Assembly (NCBI GenBank): GCA_963801505.1
Contig: CAWDEY010000026.1
Location: 124,001-188,000, forward strand
Length of the DNA stretch: 64,000 nucleotides
Direction: 5' to 3'
Source: JAOUFP01 sp963801505
GTDB taxonomy: Bacteria > Nitrospirota > Thermodesulfovibrionia > Thermodesulfovibrionales > UBA6898
Position 1 is the stretch's first letter. The number at the start of each line of letters is the position of its first letter. Shown here one piece after another: positions 1 to 8,026 of the stretch. Both the position numbers and the translations under genes were made by a program. The notes under the pieces are model-generated. The model was not told the origin of the DNA. It searched no databases and saw only the letters and a program-made list of their open reading frames with translations.

Positions 1-2845
1 CCATACCAAGTTCTTCGGAAAATAAAAGTTGAATTGCATCCAGGTTTGAATCTCTAACCCCTGACCCCTGACCCCTAACCCCGACTTCGATTCCGCAATT
101 CCCTGCAAAGGCCATCTCAAGAAGGGTTGTTATCAGCCCTCCGTCGCTTCTGTCATGGCCTGAGAGTATCAGGTCCTCTGAAATCAGGTCCTGTACGGCT
201 TTGAAACTGTACTTTAATAATCCCGGATCATCCACATCAGGAGATTCATCTCCGACCTGGCTATAGCATTGTGCCAGGGCAGAGCCGCCCATCCGGTTCT
301 TGCCCATCCCCAGATCAATAAACAGGAGTCTGCTTTCTCCGGGTCTCTTGATATCAGGGGTGATTACCTTCGTAATATCAGGGCAGGTCACATAGGCCGA
401 GATAACGAGTGTGCCCGGTGATTTTACAGTTTCTGTGCTGCCGGATTTATCTGTCACCCTTGCTGCCATAGAGAGGCTGTCTTTGCCTCCGTCAACTGCT
501 ATGCCGAGTGCAATCATGATGTCCCGCATGGCAATAGCCGCGTCATAGAGTTCAGCACCTTCACCCGGAAGCTTCGGGGCCCACATCCAGTTGCCTGAGC
601 ATTTGATGTCTTCAATGCCGCTTACCTTTGCCCATACAATATTCGTGACCGCCTCTGCGACGCTCATCCTTGCCATTGCAGCCGGGCTTATGAGTCCTTT
701 GACCGGCTGCTCGCCTATTGAGATCGCAGCGCCTGTTAGGCCAAAATGGCTTTGAGCAATTACAGCAACATCGGCTACTGTAAGCTGGAGAGGGCCGGCG
801 CACTGTTGCCTTGCAATAAGTCCTGTAACAGACCTGTCAACCTTGTTTACGAGAAACCTTTTTGACCCTACTGAAACCAGCCTGAGCACACGGTCAAGAG
901 CGTCCCTGACTGTCAGGTTCTGCGGGAGTTCCAGAGGTGTCCTTCTGCGCTTTACCCTGTCAAGTCTGAAGGTCTTTTGAGGCATATGTCCAAGGACTTT
1001 TTCGAGATCGAGATTTACAGGAGTGCTGCCATCAGTTTCATCGTGGAGAACTATATAGCCATCTCCTGTGATCTCTCCTATAAAAGCGCAGGGCACTTTT
1101 TCCCTCCTGCAAAGGCCGAGGAATTCGCCGGCGCTTTCAGCCCTTATAAGGAGAGCGTTTTGTTCCTGGTATTCAGCTCCCCATATTTCCAGCACGGAAA
1201 GTGTATTGTCGCCCAGCAGAATATTTCTTATCTCTATTTTGGCGCCAGCGGGATATATTATCTCCTTGACAACATTGCAGTTGCCGCCTGCGCCCTGGTC
1301 ATGGATGCTTACTATAGGGTTACTCTTACCCATCTCAACACAGGCCCTGATGACCCTGTTCATCTTCTGCTCCATCTCAGCATCACCGCGTTGCACAGCG
1401 TTAAAATCAAGCTCTGCGATGTTCTGGCCCTGGATCATGCTGGAGGCTGCCCCGCCTCCCATGCCTATGCGATATGCAGGCCCGCCGATCTTGGTTACCA
1501 GCATCCCTTTTGCAGGTCCCTGCTTCTCAACATGGCGGGAGTCGAGCTGGCCTACGCCTGCTGTGAACATTATAGGCTTAAGCCACTCCCTACGTTCTCC
1601 GTCAGGCAACCTCAGGCCAAAAGACCTTGTAAAGCCCTGTATCACCGGCTCACCGAACTTATTGCCGTAATCAGAGGCGCCGTTGCTCGCCTCGATCTCT
1701 ATGGTAAGGGGGCTTGCGAGATTGGATGGATAGGAGAATGTTGTGTCCTCCCACGGCAGGTCATAGCCCGGGATCCGCAGGTTGCCGACACAGTAGGCTG
1801 CTGTGCCTGCGACAAACAGCGCGCCCCTACCTGTTGCCTGGACATCCCTCAGTCTTCCCCCTGTGCCGGTCTCAGCGCCTGGAAATGGCGCTACGCCACT
1901 TGGGAAATTGTGGGTCTCAGCCGTGAATATGATGTGATACGTAAGTCTTGTTTTTCTGAATCCGGAGACAGTGCCAGGGTTTTCAGGCACTATAGTCTCT
2001 ATGTCATAACCCATGATAGCGCTTGAGTTGTCCTTGAATGCTATAACACTGTTATTGGGATTACGGTCCAGGGTCTGCTGTATGATCTCCATGAGATTTT
2101 CAGATACCTCCCGGCCGTCAATGATCAGTCTTCCTTTAAAAAACCAGTGGCGCGAGTGTTCGCTGTTTGACTGGCTCAGGTCAAAGCACTCAACATTTGT
2201 AGGGTTTCTGCCTATATCATTTACAAAAAGGTTGTGGTAATAATCGATGTCCCATTCATCCAGTCCAAGCCCCATCTCCGCATTGATATTTTGAAGTGCT
2301 GACCTGCCTTTTTCAATCATGGGGACACGATAGACAGGTTCGGGCCTGGTCCCTGTTTCAAAGGTCGTAAGCTGCTCAGGATAGATACATTCGGTCATCC
2401 GGTCATGCAGTTCTGATGCAAATTTATCAACCTGATCCTTCGGCATAACAGAGGTTGTCTCAAGTACAAAGCGTCTTGACCGCTCTATACGGGTTATCTT
2501 TGCAAGGCCGCACGCCTGGCATACAGATACAGCGTTGGATGACCATGCTGTTGTAAAGTTCATACGGGGGCCGACTTCTATAATACCGTGGTCCGTGACC
2601 CGTGACCCGTGATCTGTCAAAAAACTTCTTAAAGAAAAAGTCGCTGGCTCAAAGGTCTCGCTGAGAAGCCAGCAAAGCAGTCCCTCCTCTGTGGTAGAAA
2701 GATCTTCCTTCGCCTCTACATAAAAACAGTATTCTGTCTTTATGTCCTTTATCTCAGGAGAGATATTCTGCCTTGCAAAGGTCATGAGTTCATCTTTCTT
2801 GGCACTTGTAACAGCCGGTTTCTTATATCTGTAGATTAATGACAA
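1..2845 (-). CDS. purL: Phosphoribosylformylglycinamidine synthase (partial, left edge)
   Basis: FGAM synthase converts FGAR, glutamine and ATP to FGAM in step four of purine synthesis. About 948 codons are visible and the frame stays open to the window edge, so the C-terminal part (including the glutamine amidotransferase domain expected in the long, roughly 1,250-residue form) lies outside. Visible hallmarks are the FDLSQSNSEHSRHWFF segment, the glycine-rich GGGAASSMIQGQN stretch and VDGGKDSLSMA. I chose the TTG at 2845 (LSLIYRYKKP) because GGGGAAG lies just upstream and no earlier ATG is in frame. Two heptamer-repeat tracts are translated in frame, near residues 80-88 and 922-930. It lies downstream of purB on the same strand. 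The family is certain, the start moderately so. Confidence 0.9.
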   Translation of the reverse strand, partial: MSLIYRYKKPAVTSAKKDELMTFARQNISPEIKDIKTEYCFYVEAKEDLSTTEEGLLCWLLSETFEPATFSLRSFLTDHGSRVTDHGIIEVGPRMNFTTAWSSNAVSVCQACGLAKITRIERSRRFVLETTSVMPKDQVDKFASELHDRMTECIYPEQLTTFETGTRPEPVYRVPMIEKGRSALQNINAEMGLGLDEWDIDYYHNLFVNDIGRNPTNVECFDLSQSNSEHSRHWFFKGRLIIDGREVSENLMEIIQQTLDRNPNNSVIAFKDNSSAIMGYDIETIVPENPGTVSGFRKTRLTYHIIFTAETHNFPSGVAPFPGAETGTGGRLRDVQATGRGALFVAGTAAYCVGNLRIPGYDLPWEDTTFSYPSNLASPLTIEIEASNGASDYGNKFGEPVIQGFTRSFGLRLPDGERREWLKPIMFTAGVGQLDSRHVEKQGPAKGMLVTKIGGPAYRIGMGGGAASSMIQGQNIAELDFNAVQRGDAEMEQKMNRVIRACVEMGKSNPIVSIHDQGAGGNCNVVKEIIYPAGAKIEIRNILLGDNTLSVLEIWGAEYQEQNALLIRAESAGEFLGLCRREKVPCAFIGEITGDGYIVLHDETDGSTPVNLDLEKVLGHMPQKTFRLDRVKRRRTPLELPQNLTVRDALDRVLRLVSVGSKRFLVNKVDRSVTGLIARQQCAGPLQLTVADVAVIAQSHFGLTGAAISIGEQPVKGLISPAAMARMSVAEAVTNIVWAKVSGIEDIKCSGNWMWAPKLPGEGAELYDAAIAMRDIMIALGIAVDGGKDSLSMAARVTDKSGSTETVKSPGTLVISAYVTCPDITKVITPDIKRPGESRLLFIDLGMGKNRMGGSALAQCYSQVGDESPDVDDPGLLKYSFKAVQDLISEDLILSGHDRSDGGLITTLLEMAFAGNCGIEVGVRGQGSGVRDSNLDAIQLLFSEELGM
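54..81. repeat. Heptamer tandem repeat inside purL
   Basis: Four consecutive 7-bp units CTAACCC, CTGACCC, CTGACCC, CTAACCC. On the coding strand they add a Gly/Arg/Gln/Ser/Val-rich loop to PurL between conserved blocks without breaking the frame. Confidence 0.85.
2586..2613. repeat. Heptamer tandem repeat inside purL N-terminal region
   Basis: Four 7-bp units CCGTGGT, CCGTGAC, CCGTGAC, CCGTGAT. Read on the minus strand they encode TDHGSRVTDHG within the PurL N-terminal domain. The unit sequence differs from the tract at 54-81 but the period and copy number are the same. Confidence 0.85.
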
Positions 2846-2892
2846 GTTCTTCCCCTTATTGATAATCTTCCAAGTAATAGAAAGTTTTTTTA

Positions 2893-2969
2893 AAATCCCT
2901 CCTAACCTCCCTTTGCCAAAGGGAGGGATAATTCCCCTCTTTGGCAAAGAGGGGCGAGGGGAGATTTTC
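2893..2969. repeat. Dispersed double-hairpin repeat, family A
   Basis: Two adjacent hairpins, TCCCTTTG/CAAAGGGA and CCCCTCTTTG/CAAAGAGGGG, bounded by AAATCCCTCC and GGGGAGATTT. It lies between purB and purL, both read leftward. Related sequences occur near 11235-11325 and, as a fragment, near 23165-23200. It may also act as a transcription attenuator between the two genes (inference). Confidence 0.7.
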
Positions 2970-2998
2970 TAAATGAGTCACCATTAGTTATGCTCTCC

Positions 2999-4303
2999 TT
3001 AATATCCTGCTTTTCCAAATACCCTTTTAAATATATAATCGATATTCCTGAAGTAGTGCTTCAGATCAAATATATCATTGATTTCTTTTTGAGAAAGATA
3101 TTTCTTGACGTCCCTGTCCTTTATGAGCAGGGACTTGAACTCTTTTCTTGTCTTCCAGCTGAGCATGGCGTTTTTCTGGACCAGGGCATAAGCATCCTCT
3201 CTTGTCATCCCCTTTTCAGTGAGATTAATAAGGACATTCTGAGAATTATACAGACCATAGCTCCTGGCCATATTCTCTTTCATGCGCTCAGGATAGACCT
3301 GCAAGCCCGAGAGTATCCCGGTCAGGCGGTGCAGCATATAATCCACAAGTATGGTGCTGTCAGGAATAATGACCCGCTCGACTGAGGAGTGGGAAATGTC
3401 CCTTTCATGCCATAAGGCTACATTTTCGAATGCTGCAAGAGCGTTTGCCCTGACAATCCTCGCAAGGCCTGAGAGGTTCTCGCAGCCAACAGGATTGCGC
3501 TTATGCGGCATTGCGGATGAGCCCTTCTGTCCCTTTGCAAAAGGCTCCTCAGCCTCAAGCACTTCTGTCCTCTGCAGGTGTCTTATCTCGACCGCTATTT
3601 TTTCAATAGAAGCTGCTATGATCGCGAGTGTCGAGAGATATTCAGCGTGTCTGTCTCTTTGCACAACCTGTGTTGCGATGGGTTCAGGCTTTAAACCGAG
3701 CTTTTTACAGACCTTCTCTTCTATGTCGACCGGTATATTTGAAAACGTCCCTACAGCGCCTGAAAACTTACCTATGCTTACGGTCTTTCTCGCCCTTTCC
3801 ATTCGCTCAAGGTTTCTCTTTGCCTCTTCATACCAGAGGGCAAATTTCAAACCAAAGGTCATAGGCTCAGCATGAACGCCATGACTCCTGCCTATGCATA
3901 CAGTTTCCTTGTAGAGAAAGGCCTTTTCCTTGAGCACGGCGATAAGGCCCTTTATGTCTTTTATGATTATCCCTGCAGCCTCTTTCATAAGCAGTGATTG
4001 TGCAGTATCGACAATATCGGATGAGGTAAGCCCCTTATGCACATACCTCGAATCAGGCCCCACATGCTCGGCAACAGAGGTGAGAAAGGCTATCACATCA
4101 TGCTTTACAACAACCTCGATCTCATCGATCCTCGCAACCTCGAAGCCCGCCTTTTGCTTGATGACTTCGAGCGATTTTTTAGGTATCCTGCCAAGATCAG
4201 CCCATGCCTCACAGGCAGCGATTTCGACATCAAGCCATTTCTGGAACCTGTTTTGAGGCTCCCAGAGTCTGCCCATCTCTTTGCGCGTGTAGCGTTCTAT
4301 CAT
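2999..4303 (-). CDS. purB: Adenylosuccinate lyase
   Basis: Splits SAICAR to AICAR and adenylosuccinate to AMP, each releasing fumarate, so it serves two steps of purine synthesis. At 434 residues it has the usual length. Visible motifs are TSSDIVDTA (93-101), GRSHGVHAEP with the catalytic-region His (138-147), and the family signature GSSAMPHKRNP (261-271) that carries the mobile catalytic serine loop. The ATG follows AAAAGGGG at good spacing. It is followed after about 150 bp, holding a hairpin repeat, by purL on the same strand. Confidence 0.97.
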   Translation of the reverse strand: MIERYTRKEMGRLWEPQNRFQKWLDVEIAACEAWADLGRIPKKSLEVIKQKAGFEVARIDEIEVVVKHDVIAFLTSVAEHVGPDSRYVHKGLTSSDIVDTAQSLLMKEAAGIIIKDIKGLIAVLKEKAFLYKETVCIGRSHGVHAEPMTFGLKFALWYEEAKRNLERMERARKTVSIGKFSGAVGTFSNIPVDIEEKVCKKLGLKPEPIATQVVQRDRHAEYLSTLAIIAASIEKIAVEIRHLQRTEVLEAEEPFAKGQKGSSAMPHKRNPVGCENLSGLARIVRANALAAFENVALWHERDISHSSVERVIIPDSTILVDYMLHRLTGILSGLQVYPERMKENMARSYGLYNSQNVLINLTEKGMTREDAYALVQKNAMLSWKTRKEFKSLLIKDRDVKKYLSQKEINDIFDLKHYFRNIDYIFKRVFGKAGY

Positions 4304-4463
4304 AATTTACCCCTTTTTTATTTTATTTTTATGTTGCTACTGCCTCTGAGCCGGGTCAGTATTCTTTATTAATAACAGCATCTATTTTAAACAATATCGG
4401 GAACAAATGAAAACTTCTGTCTGACTTTTTTTCGGAGGCTTCAATCAACGGCAAGGGATATTG

Positions 4464-4811
4464 CTACTTCTTTTCAGTCCCTATTATTTTTTTGATTTGC
4501 TTCAGAACTGGAGGAAGCTCATTTGCCGCTATATCCCATACAACGTCATAATTGACACCGTGATAAAAATGAATAAGTTTGTCCCGCACACGCGCAAAGT
4601 TCTTCCACGGTATTTCGGGATATTTTTGCTTCGATTCTTGAGATATGTTCTTTACTGCCTCTCCGATGATCTCAAGATTTCTGACAACCGCATCCTGTGT
4701 CTTTTTGTCCTTAAAAAATTCTTTGTAGTCCATGCCGCTGATGTAGGTATTGATTCTCTTTATAGCTTCTTTAATGTCCTCTATAAATGCAATATCCCCT
4801 CTCTTAGACAT
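4464..4811 (-). CDS. hepT: HepT-like toxin (DUF86 ribonuclease)
   Basis: Toxin partner of a HepT/MntA toxin-antitoxin pair; known family members are HEPN-fold RNases. The 115-residue helical protein carries the HEPN active-site pattern Rx4HxY as R76-DKLI-H81-F-Y83. Its start overlaps the end of the upstream nucleotidyltransferase gene by 8 bp, the normal coupling for this pair. In characterised systems MntA AMPylates a tyrosine close to this motif, and Y83 is the obvious candidate here (inference). The stop lies in a gene-poor stretch before purB. Confidence 0.88.
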   Translation of the reverse strand: MSKRGDIAFIEDIKEAIKRINTYISGMDYKEFFKDKKTQDAVVRNLEIIGEAVKNISQESKQKYPEIPWKNFARVRDKLIHFYHGVNYDVVWDIAANELPPVLKQIKKIIGTEKK

Positions 4812-5133
4812 ACACGATACTCCGCCTTATTTCGCTTTCAACGCTTTTAATCCTGATGCCTTTAATGCCGTCTGGAGTCAAAAGATCTACTTTTCTGCAT
4901 AATAATCCTTCAAGATAATCCGCAAGTTCCACAAACTTCAGCCCGATAGGCCTTCCGAATTCCACGACAATATCAACATCGCTTTTTCTGTTTTGCTCTT
5001 CCCTTGCAAATGATCCGAAGAGACCGATTCTCTTGACTCCATACTTTTCCACCAGAAAAGGCGTCTCCTTTTTCAGGATTGCCACCACATCGTCACGAGA
5101 AAGCGCTGGAGTTTTTCTTGACTGTTTTTTCAT
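4804..5133 (-). CDS. mntA: MntA-like minimal nucleotidyltransferase antitoxin
   Basis: Antitoxin of the HepT/MntA pair, a minimal nucleotidyltransferase (MNT) that in studied systems silences HepT by adding AMP. The 109-residue protein shows the MNT signature GSFAREEQNRKSDVD, with G40-S41 and the metal-binding D52 and D54. The N-terminal 25 residues are basic. It is read just before hepT with an 8-bp overlap, so the two are surely co-transcribed. Nothing in the sequence suggests it is broken. Confidence 0.88.
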   Translation of the reverse strand: MKKQSRKTPALSRDDVVAILKKETPFLVEKYGVKRIGLFGSFAREEQNRKSDVDIVVEFGRPIGLKFVELADYLEGLLCRKVDLLTPDGIKGIRIKSVESEIRRSIVYV

Positions 5134-5334
5134 TTTTCTGCCCTCATGTGCTCATGTTCCCATTTCTATTATATATCGTTTTCTTTTTTGTAGTCAGCCA
5201 TTCAGGAAATCGCCTCTTTTGTCTGCTCTTTCAGCCATCTGATAGCCGCGTCTTCATTTTGCTATATGGCATTACAATAAGCTTACCAAACGAGTTATGG
5301 GCAGAACGCCCCTCTCGACCAGCAGGTTGGGTGC

Positions 5335-5822
5335 TCATTTCTTGTATTCCTCGAAAAATTTCTCATCAACATCGAAATCCCTCTTAGGGATAAGCCCCAA
5401 TTCGAGCCGTTCAAACATGTCAACGAGAATGTCACCATCTACAAGTTCAATGGGTGGAACACCATCCCGCCTTGCTTCCTTTTTGGCTTCTAGTGTGAAT
5501 GTGCCCGTAGTAATAATAAGGCCCTTATCAGCGCGCCCCATCATCGCGCCGCGAAAATCCCGCACTTGGGATTCCAAACACCTCTTCTTGACGAGTCTAA
5601 ATAACCTGCCCATACAAGATACTGACGCGCCCAATGAACTTGGTTCTTCACCCTCGAAAGACCGTTCTTGTTGACCGCTTCCTGTTCAGCCTCCGAAATC
5701 TTCGCGAGTTCCAAAGAACGATCAACTATTTCAGAAGCTGTCCCGGAACCACCAGACTCCTGGAGAACCTCCAGAATCGGTCGAAAGAACCGTATGAATT
5801 CAGGACCCTTTGTTTGTCTCAT
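5335..5822 (-). pseudogene. mrr: Mrr-family restriction endonuclease with internal deletion
   Basis: The 5' part from ATG 5822 (after AAAGGGG) encodes a Mrr N-terminal winged-helix domain, including FIRFFRPILEVLQ, NQVHWARQYL and the SSRRGVW end. The 3' part, in another frame, encodes the end of the Mrr catalytic domain: QVRDFRGAMMGRADKG, ITTGTFTLEAKKEARR and IELVDGD. The two meet near 5565-5580. About 100 residues expected between them, holding the metal-binding D and ExK residues, are missing and the frame changes at the join. The gene is therefore almost certainly dead. The family normally cuts methylated DNA. Confidence 0.85.
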
Positions 5823-5823
5823 T

Positions 5824-6141
5824 TCATCCCCTTTCTTCCAACCTAATATCAGCGCTTTTCTTCTCCCTCCCAAAATTGACCTGATATTCAAAAGCAAGCC
5901 GTTTTTTGGGATATCCGTATTGCTCGATAAGTCTTGCTGCATAAAGCTGACGAACAACTTCTTCGGGCTTCAACTGGATATCTTTACTGCGAATAATGCA
6001 GGCGACAAAGGGCGTTATCTTGTTCTTCGATTCCTTGATATTAATTCTATTGCTCAGGGCAACAATCTCATCCTCGGGAAAAAGAGATAGATGATAATTA
6101 CTGTCTTTGAGTATCGTTTGGATGATATCTTCTTGCGTCAT
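5824..6141 (-). pseudogene. Truncated HsdR-like N-terminal domain
   Basis: A 105-residue product resembling the start of type I restriction R-subunit-like proteins (HSDR_N_2 type): an N-terminal helix MTQEDIIQTILKDSN, then KDIQLKPEEVVRQLYAARLI and YGYPKKRLAFEYQVNFGREKKSADI. In relatives the nuclease core VEVK follows just after this ADI segment; here the reading runs into LEERG and stops next to the mrr start at 5822. The simplest reading is a deletion that joined this fragment to the mrr ribosome binding site. No function is expected. Confidence 0.75.
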
Positions 6142-6199
6142 TCGTTTTCCTTTTCCGGAATCTTATCATAATTGGTGGGTTAGACGGAACTATTTTCCC

Positions 6200-6262
6200 C
6201 TCATCTCAGCACCCGAGGGCACCCGCAAGGGATGCCCCTATGTAGGGGCTGGGCTTGCCTCT
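6200..6262. repeat. REP-like inverted repeats next to RAYT gene
   Basis: GGGCACCCGCAAGGGATGCCCC (start near 6209) is a short hairpin, followed by TAGGGGCTGGGCTTGCC, a diverged half of the same type of element. These resemble the REP pair found inside the transposase ORF at 6631-6750 and fit mobilisation by that enzyme family. The rest of 6263-6412 is a C-rich stretch with no gene that I can recognise. Confidence 0.6.
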
Positions 6263-6412
6263 GCCCTGGTTTGTATACCTGCCCTGTTTTCGTTCCTGTC
6301 ATCAACGTCCCCCCCCCATGTTTTTCGTCTTTGCCCACAACCGTTGCCCCTGCCCTAAACATTGCACCTGACTCAGTTATCGTCCATTCCTTTTATGACC
6401 GACATAATTTAC

Positions 6413-7042
6413 TTAATTATGCTGCTTCGCATTCTCAGGGTTGTTTTCATCCTCTGCCCACTGTGCGGGGTTGTTCATGATATATTCCCGTATGCGGTTC
6501 AATTCATCCTCGTCGCGGATGATATGTTCGTAATAATTTCGCTGCCATAAGGGGATACCCTGACGATTTGTTAGACGATTAACGACAATGGCCGATGTCG
6601 ATTTGAATGCGCGGATAGCATTACCCAATGTAGGGGCGCTGCTTGCCGCGCCCTTCTGTTTTGCCGTGTTAGATTCGTCCTTGTCTTTTGTAACGCATGC
6701 AATGGAATCGGCCACGACCTCAATACCGGGCGCAGCAAGCGGCGCCCCTACGATACCGGACATGAAAACGGTCCCTGTAAAAACCACAATGCCGTGTATA
6801 TGATTCGGCATTATCACTGCTTCATCCAATTCAACTGATGGAAATCTTTGCGGTAATGCCTTCCACAAACCTTGAATCATAGACCCTGCAGGATTCAACC
6901 GCATTTCACCGCCAACTACATCCCCGAACACGTATTCCCTGTCCTCTGTACATATCGTTACAAAATATGCGCCCTCTTGACTGTAATCATAATTTTTCAG
7001 ACGAATAGAACGACGATGGTGTGTGTCGGGATTATATTTCAA
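6413..7042 (-). CDS. REP-associated tyrosine transposase (RAYT, Y1_Tnp family)
   Basis: Single-strand transposase of the IS200/HUH class that moves or maintains REP sequences. Visible motifs: N-terminal RRSIRLKNYDYSQEGAYFVT, the HUH metal site PNHIHGI, and near the C-terminus LWQRNYYEHIIRDEDEL with the candidate nucleophile Tyr, ending EYIMNNPAQW. At 209 residues it is about 40 residues longer than compact members because an inverted pair of REP-like sequences (6631-6653 and 6728-6750) is translated in frame between the HUH and YYEHIIR blocks. Nothing is visibly broken. It sits in the decayed patch between mntA and radC. Confidence 0.9.
   Translation of the reverse strand: MKYNPDTHHRRSIRLKNYDYSQEGAYFVTICTEDREYVFGDVVGGEMRLNPAGSMIQGLWKALPQRFPSVELDEAVIMPNHIHGIVVFTGTVFMSGIVGAPLAAPGIEVVADSIACVTKDKDESNTAKQKGAASSAPTLGNAIRAFKSTSAIVVNRLTNRQGIPLWQRNYYEHIIRDEDELNRIREYIMNNPAQWAEDENNPENAKQHN
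6631..6750. repeat. REP inverted pair inside the RAYT ORF
   Basis: TAGGGGCGCTGCTTGCCGCG at 6631 is mirrored by GCAGCAAGCGGCGCCCCTA ending at 6750, with about 75 bp between the arms. The pair lies wholly inside the coding region of the RAYT gene and is translated as an Ala/Pro/Gly-rich linker. Confidence 0.8.
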
Positions 7043-7055
7043 TTATAAACACTCC

Positions 7056-7803
7056 TCATCCCGCCCCCTCATACCCTGGCATCGTACCCTCCCTTGTAAA
7101 ACTGTAATACTGATCGCCGGCAACGATGACATGGTCCACCACTTTGATATCAAGGCCCCCGAGGGCCTGGACGAGCCGCTTTGTGATAGTATGATCGTGA
7201 TTCGAAGGCCGCACAGTTCCGGCTGGATGGTTGTGGGCAAGTATGACTGAGGCTGCTTTATGTCTGACTGCAGCCTCGACAACATGCCGGGGATGGACTA
7301 AGGCGTCCTTCACAGTGCCCTCACTTATGAGCTACCGGATAGAGAACTTTGAGCTGGGAATCAAGGCAGATCACGTAGAATACTTCTTCAGAACGTCCGG
7401 ACATAAGAGGGACGAGATATTCAGCCGCAGCTTCAGAGGTATTCAGAGGTTTGCGCGTATGCCTTATCCTATCCAGAAAATAACGACGGGTCACCTGAGG
7501 AATCAGGGAAAGAAAGGCAGCAGCCTTTGCTCCGACGCCCTCAACTGCGGCCAAGTCCTTCGGGTCCGCTTCGAGCACGGCCGAAAGACTGCCGAATCTC
7601 TGTATCAGACTGTGAGCGACAGGGTTTGTATCGTGCTGTGGAATTGCCTGAAACAAAAGCAGCTCAAGCACCTGGTGATCTTCAAAATTGTCCAGCCCCT
7701 CCCTGCGAAAACGTTCCCTCAAACGTTCCCGGTGGCCTTTGTGGAGTTGTTGCTTCTTTGAGGGCTTACCCAAATCCTGTTTCTCCAGGTCATCCCCTGA
7801 CAT
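7056..7803 (-). pseudogene. radC: RadC/YicR JAB-domain protein, frameshifted
   Basis: The 5' part from ATG 7803 (preceded by AGGGGGG) encodes the RadC helix-hairpin-helix region (KGHRERLRERF, VEGVGAKAAAF) and the beginning of the JAB domain, ending in a stop near 7321. The 3' part in the +1 frame continues with ISEGTVKDALVHPR and the metal site HNHPAGTVRPSNHD. One extra base near 7325-7340 accounts for the split. All JAB metal ligands are present, so the defect is either recent or a sequencing error. RadC proteins are often carried by mobile elements and, despite the name, have no proven repair role. Confidence 0.85.
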
Positions 7804-7863
7804 GTGTTCCCCCCTTTTTAGAAAGCTACTAATGTTGATGGCTTCGTAAAAAGTCCTTTTTGA

Positions 7864-7955
7864 GGCCGCCATTCCCGAAGTCCGTAATCGGGAATCCAAT
7901 CTTTTCAAGCAGTTGTCACGACTCTGGATACCCGCCTTCGCGGGTATGACAACTT
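7864..7955. repeat. Dispersed hairpin repeat, family B
   Basis: Contains CATTCCCGAAGTCCGTAATC with GGGAATCC, then a second hairpin TACCCGCCTTCGCGGGTA and GTCA/TGAC-type ends (TTGTCACG...TATGACAAC). A related element is at 49270-49375. It fills the gap upstream of radC, and no gene is seen here. Confidence 0.65.
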
Positions 7956-8026
7956 TTTACTTGTTCGTCAATGTTATTTTATTTTCAGGGCAAAATGCAA
8001 CAGCAGGCACAACTTACTCTATAATC

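Noticed and set aside
977..2026. Long plus-strand open frame opposite purL
   Set aside because: Antisense of a conserved enzyme, no ribosome binding site, no family-like segments.
7043..7285. Separate small gene in the radC region
   Set aside because: Other frame of the radC 3' part; the JAB motif lies in the frame called here.
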